Shown here piece by piece: positions 63,682 through 64,000 of a DNA stretch of 64,000 nt. This DNA comes from Rudaea cellulosilytica DSM 22992 (GTDB lineage: Bacteria > Pseudomonadota > Gammaproteobacteria > Xanthomonadales > Rhodanobacteraceae). The stretch lies in NCBI RefSeq assembly GCF_000378125.1, contig NZ_KB899243.1, positions 62,001-126,000 on the forward strand. Direction: 5' to 3'. The position numbers and the translations under genes are program-made. Under the pieces are notes generated by a model. That model was not told where the DNA came from, did not search any database, and was given only the letters and a program-made list of their open reading frames with translations. How positions within the stretch are numbered: position 1 is the stretch's first letter; each line of letters begins with the position of its first letter.

Positions 63682-63765
63682 GCGCTCAAGCGGACCGTGC
63701 GGGCGAACTTGCTCGCGCGTACCATGGGTCATCGGCCGCACGGCCGCTTAGCTTAGGCGTTAGGC
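63672..63765 (+). repeat. attC7, divergent type
   Basis: A 94-bp site with cores GCCTAAC and GTTAGGC, but the interior (GGCGCTCAAGCGGACCGTGC against GCCGCACGGCCGCTTAGC) differs from attC1-6. The arms pair well and leave unpaired bases as expected for attC. Confidence 0.88.
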
Positions 63766-63804
63766 GTCGGCACCACCACCGTCACATACTTTCGGTATTT
63801 TCGA

Positions 63805-64000
63805 ATGGTCTCTGTAGTCCACAACCCATCCAGCGTCTTTCCGCCCTATCGGGGCTACGTACACGCCCTTGAAGTTCCGGCTGGTTCCCGGCTGCTGTTC
63901 ATCAGCGGACTCAATGGATTCGAGCAGGACGGTGTCACAATGCCTGACTCGTTCGAAAGCCAGGCTGAGATCATTTGGGCTCACATCCGCTCGATCTTGG
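63805..64000 (+). CDS. RidA-family protein, 5' part
   Basis: The first 65 codons of a RidA/YjgF-YER057c-UK114 protein, cut by the window edge. The start MVSVVHNPSSVFPPYRGYVH is followed by LEVPAGSRLLFISGLNGFEQ and FESQAEIIWAHIRSIL, all typical. RidA proteins hydrolyse reactive enamines/imines; some relatives act on other substrates, and the catalytic Arg lies beyond the edge. It follows attC7, so it is either the eighth cassette or the flank of the array; the window ends too soon to tell. Confidence 0.8.
   Translation, partial: MVSVVHNPSSVFPPYRGYVHALEVPAGSRLLFISGLNGFEQDGVTMPDSFESQAEIIWAHIRSIL

Noticed and set aside
60953-63765. Regular direct repeats resembling a CRISPR array
   Set aside because: Units are 90 bp, far apart and palindromic with integron cores; gaps are genes, and no cas genes are present.
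63760-63984. 74-codon minus-strand frame after attC7
   Set aside because: The plus strand of the same bases encodes a clear RidA N-terminus; the minus frame also ends inside the attC core.

Overview
The window looks like the chromosome of a high-GC gammaproteobacterium, most likely Xanthomonadales (Rhodanobacteraceae/Xanthomonadaceae-like). I infer this from the metG-(MBL)-rnfB-nth string, a CopL-CopA-CopB copper operon, a complete mdc malonate decarboxylase operon, TonB-dependent carbohydrate uptake and dense GC-rich genes. No marker gene fixes the genus.

Layout. (1) 1-600: start of a class V aminotransferase cut by the window edge. (2) 0.66-20.1 kb: a carbohydrate-utilisation locus. It holds a LacI regulator, a cytoplasmic GH65 phosphorylase fused to beta-phosphoglucomutase, a TonB-dependent receptor, a Tat-exported sulfatase, an MFS transporter, two exported acid-trehalase/PGGHG-like GH65 paralogues, two 2OG-Fe(II) oxygenase-like proteins and an exported GH36-like alpha-galactosidase. 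The simplest reading is surface uptake and periplasmic trimming of an alpha-glucosyl/alpha-galactosyl, possibly sulfated, glycan. The released disaccharide would then enter through the MFS carrier, and the fusion enzyme would convert it to glucose 6-phosphate. (3) 20.2-37.9 kb: housekeeping and small metabolic genes (metG, MBL hydrolase, rnfB, nth, GNAT, mmsA, flavoprotein, LysR, SDRs, ygiD-like dioxygenase, GlxA-type regulator), then copL-copA-copB and rlmJ. (4) 38.1-39.4 kb: tRNA-Asn with promoter and terminator, then about 1.1 kb of decayed, gene-poor DNA with two small orphan ORFs. (5) 39.4-48.2 kb: LysR regulator divergent from madL-madM-mdcA-C-D-E-G-B-H, covering malonate uptake, the decarboxylase subunits, prosthetic-group synthesis and attachment, and malonyl activation. 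(6) 48.2-53.2 kb: an outer-membrane barrel protein, 6-phosphogluconate dehydrogenase, a periplasmic protein, a GNAT and an M20 peptidase. (7) 53.3-59.4 kb: yajC-secD-secF framed by two large, inverted, hairpin-rich repeats, with tgt on the opposite strand. Re-inverting the segment between the repeats restores the usual tgt-yajC-secD-secF order, so the repeats probably recombined. (8) 59.4-64.0 kb: a chromosomal integron. It has an intI integrase of normal length but with a one-base frameshift, an attI junction, and seven attC sites separating seven complete cassettes of mostly unknown small proteins. A RidA-family gene follows and runs off the window.

The strongest signals for follow-up are the integron with its unknown cassette proteins, the hairpin-array repeats whose stems differ while pairing is kept, and the repeat-bounded inversion of yajC-secDF. 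The GH65-centred locus is a good candidate for an uncharacterised glycan-degradation system.
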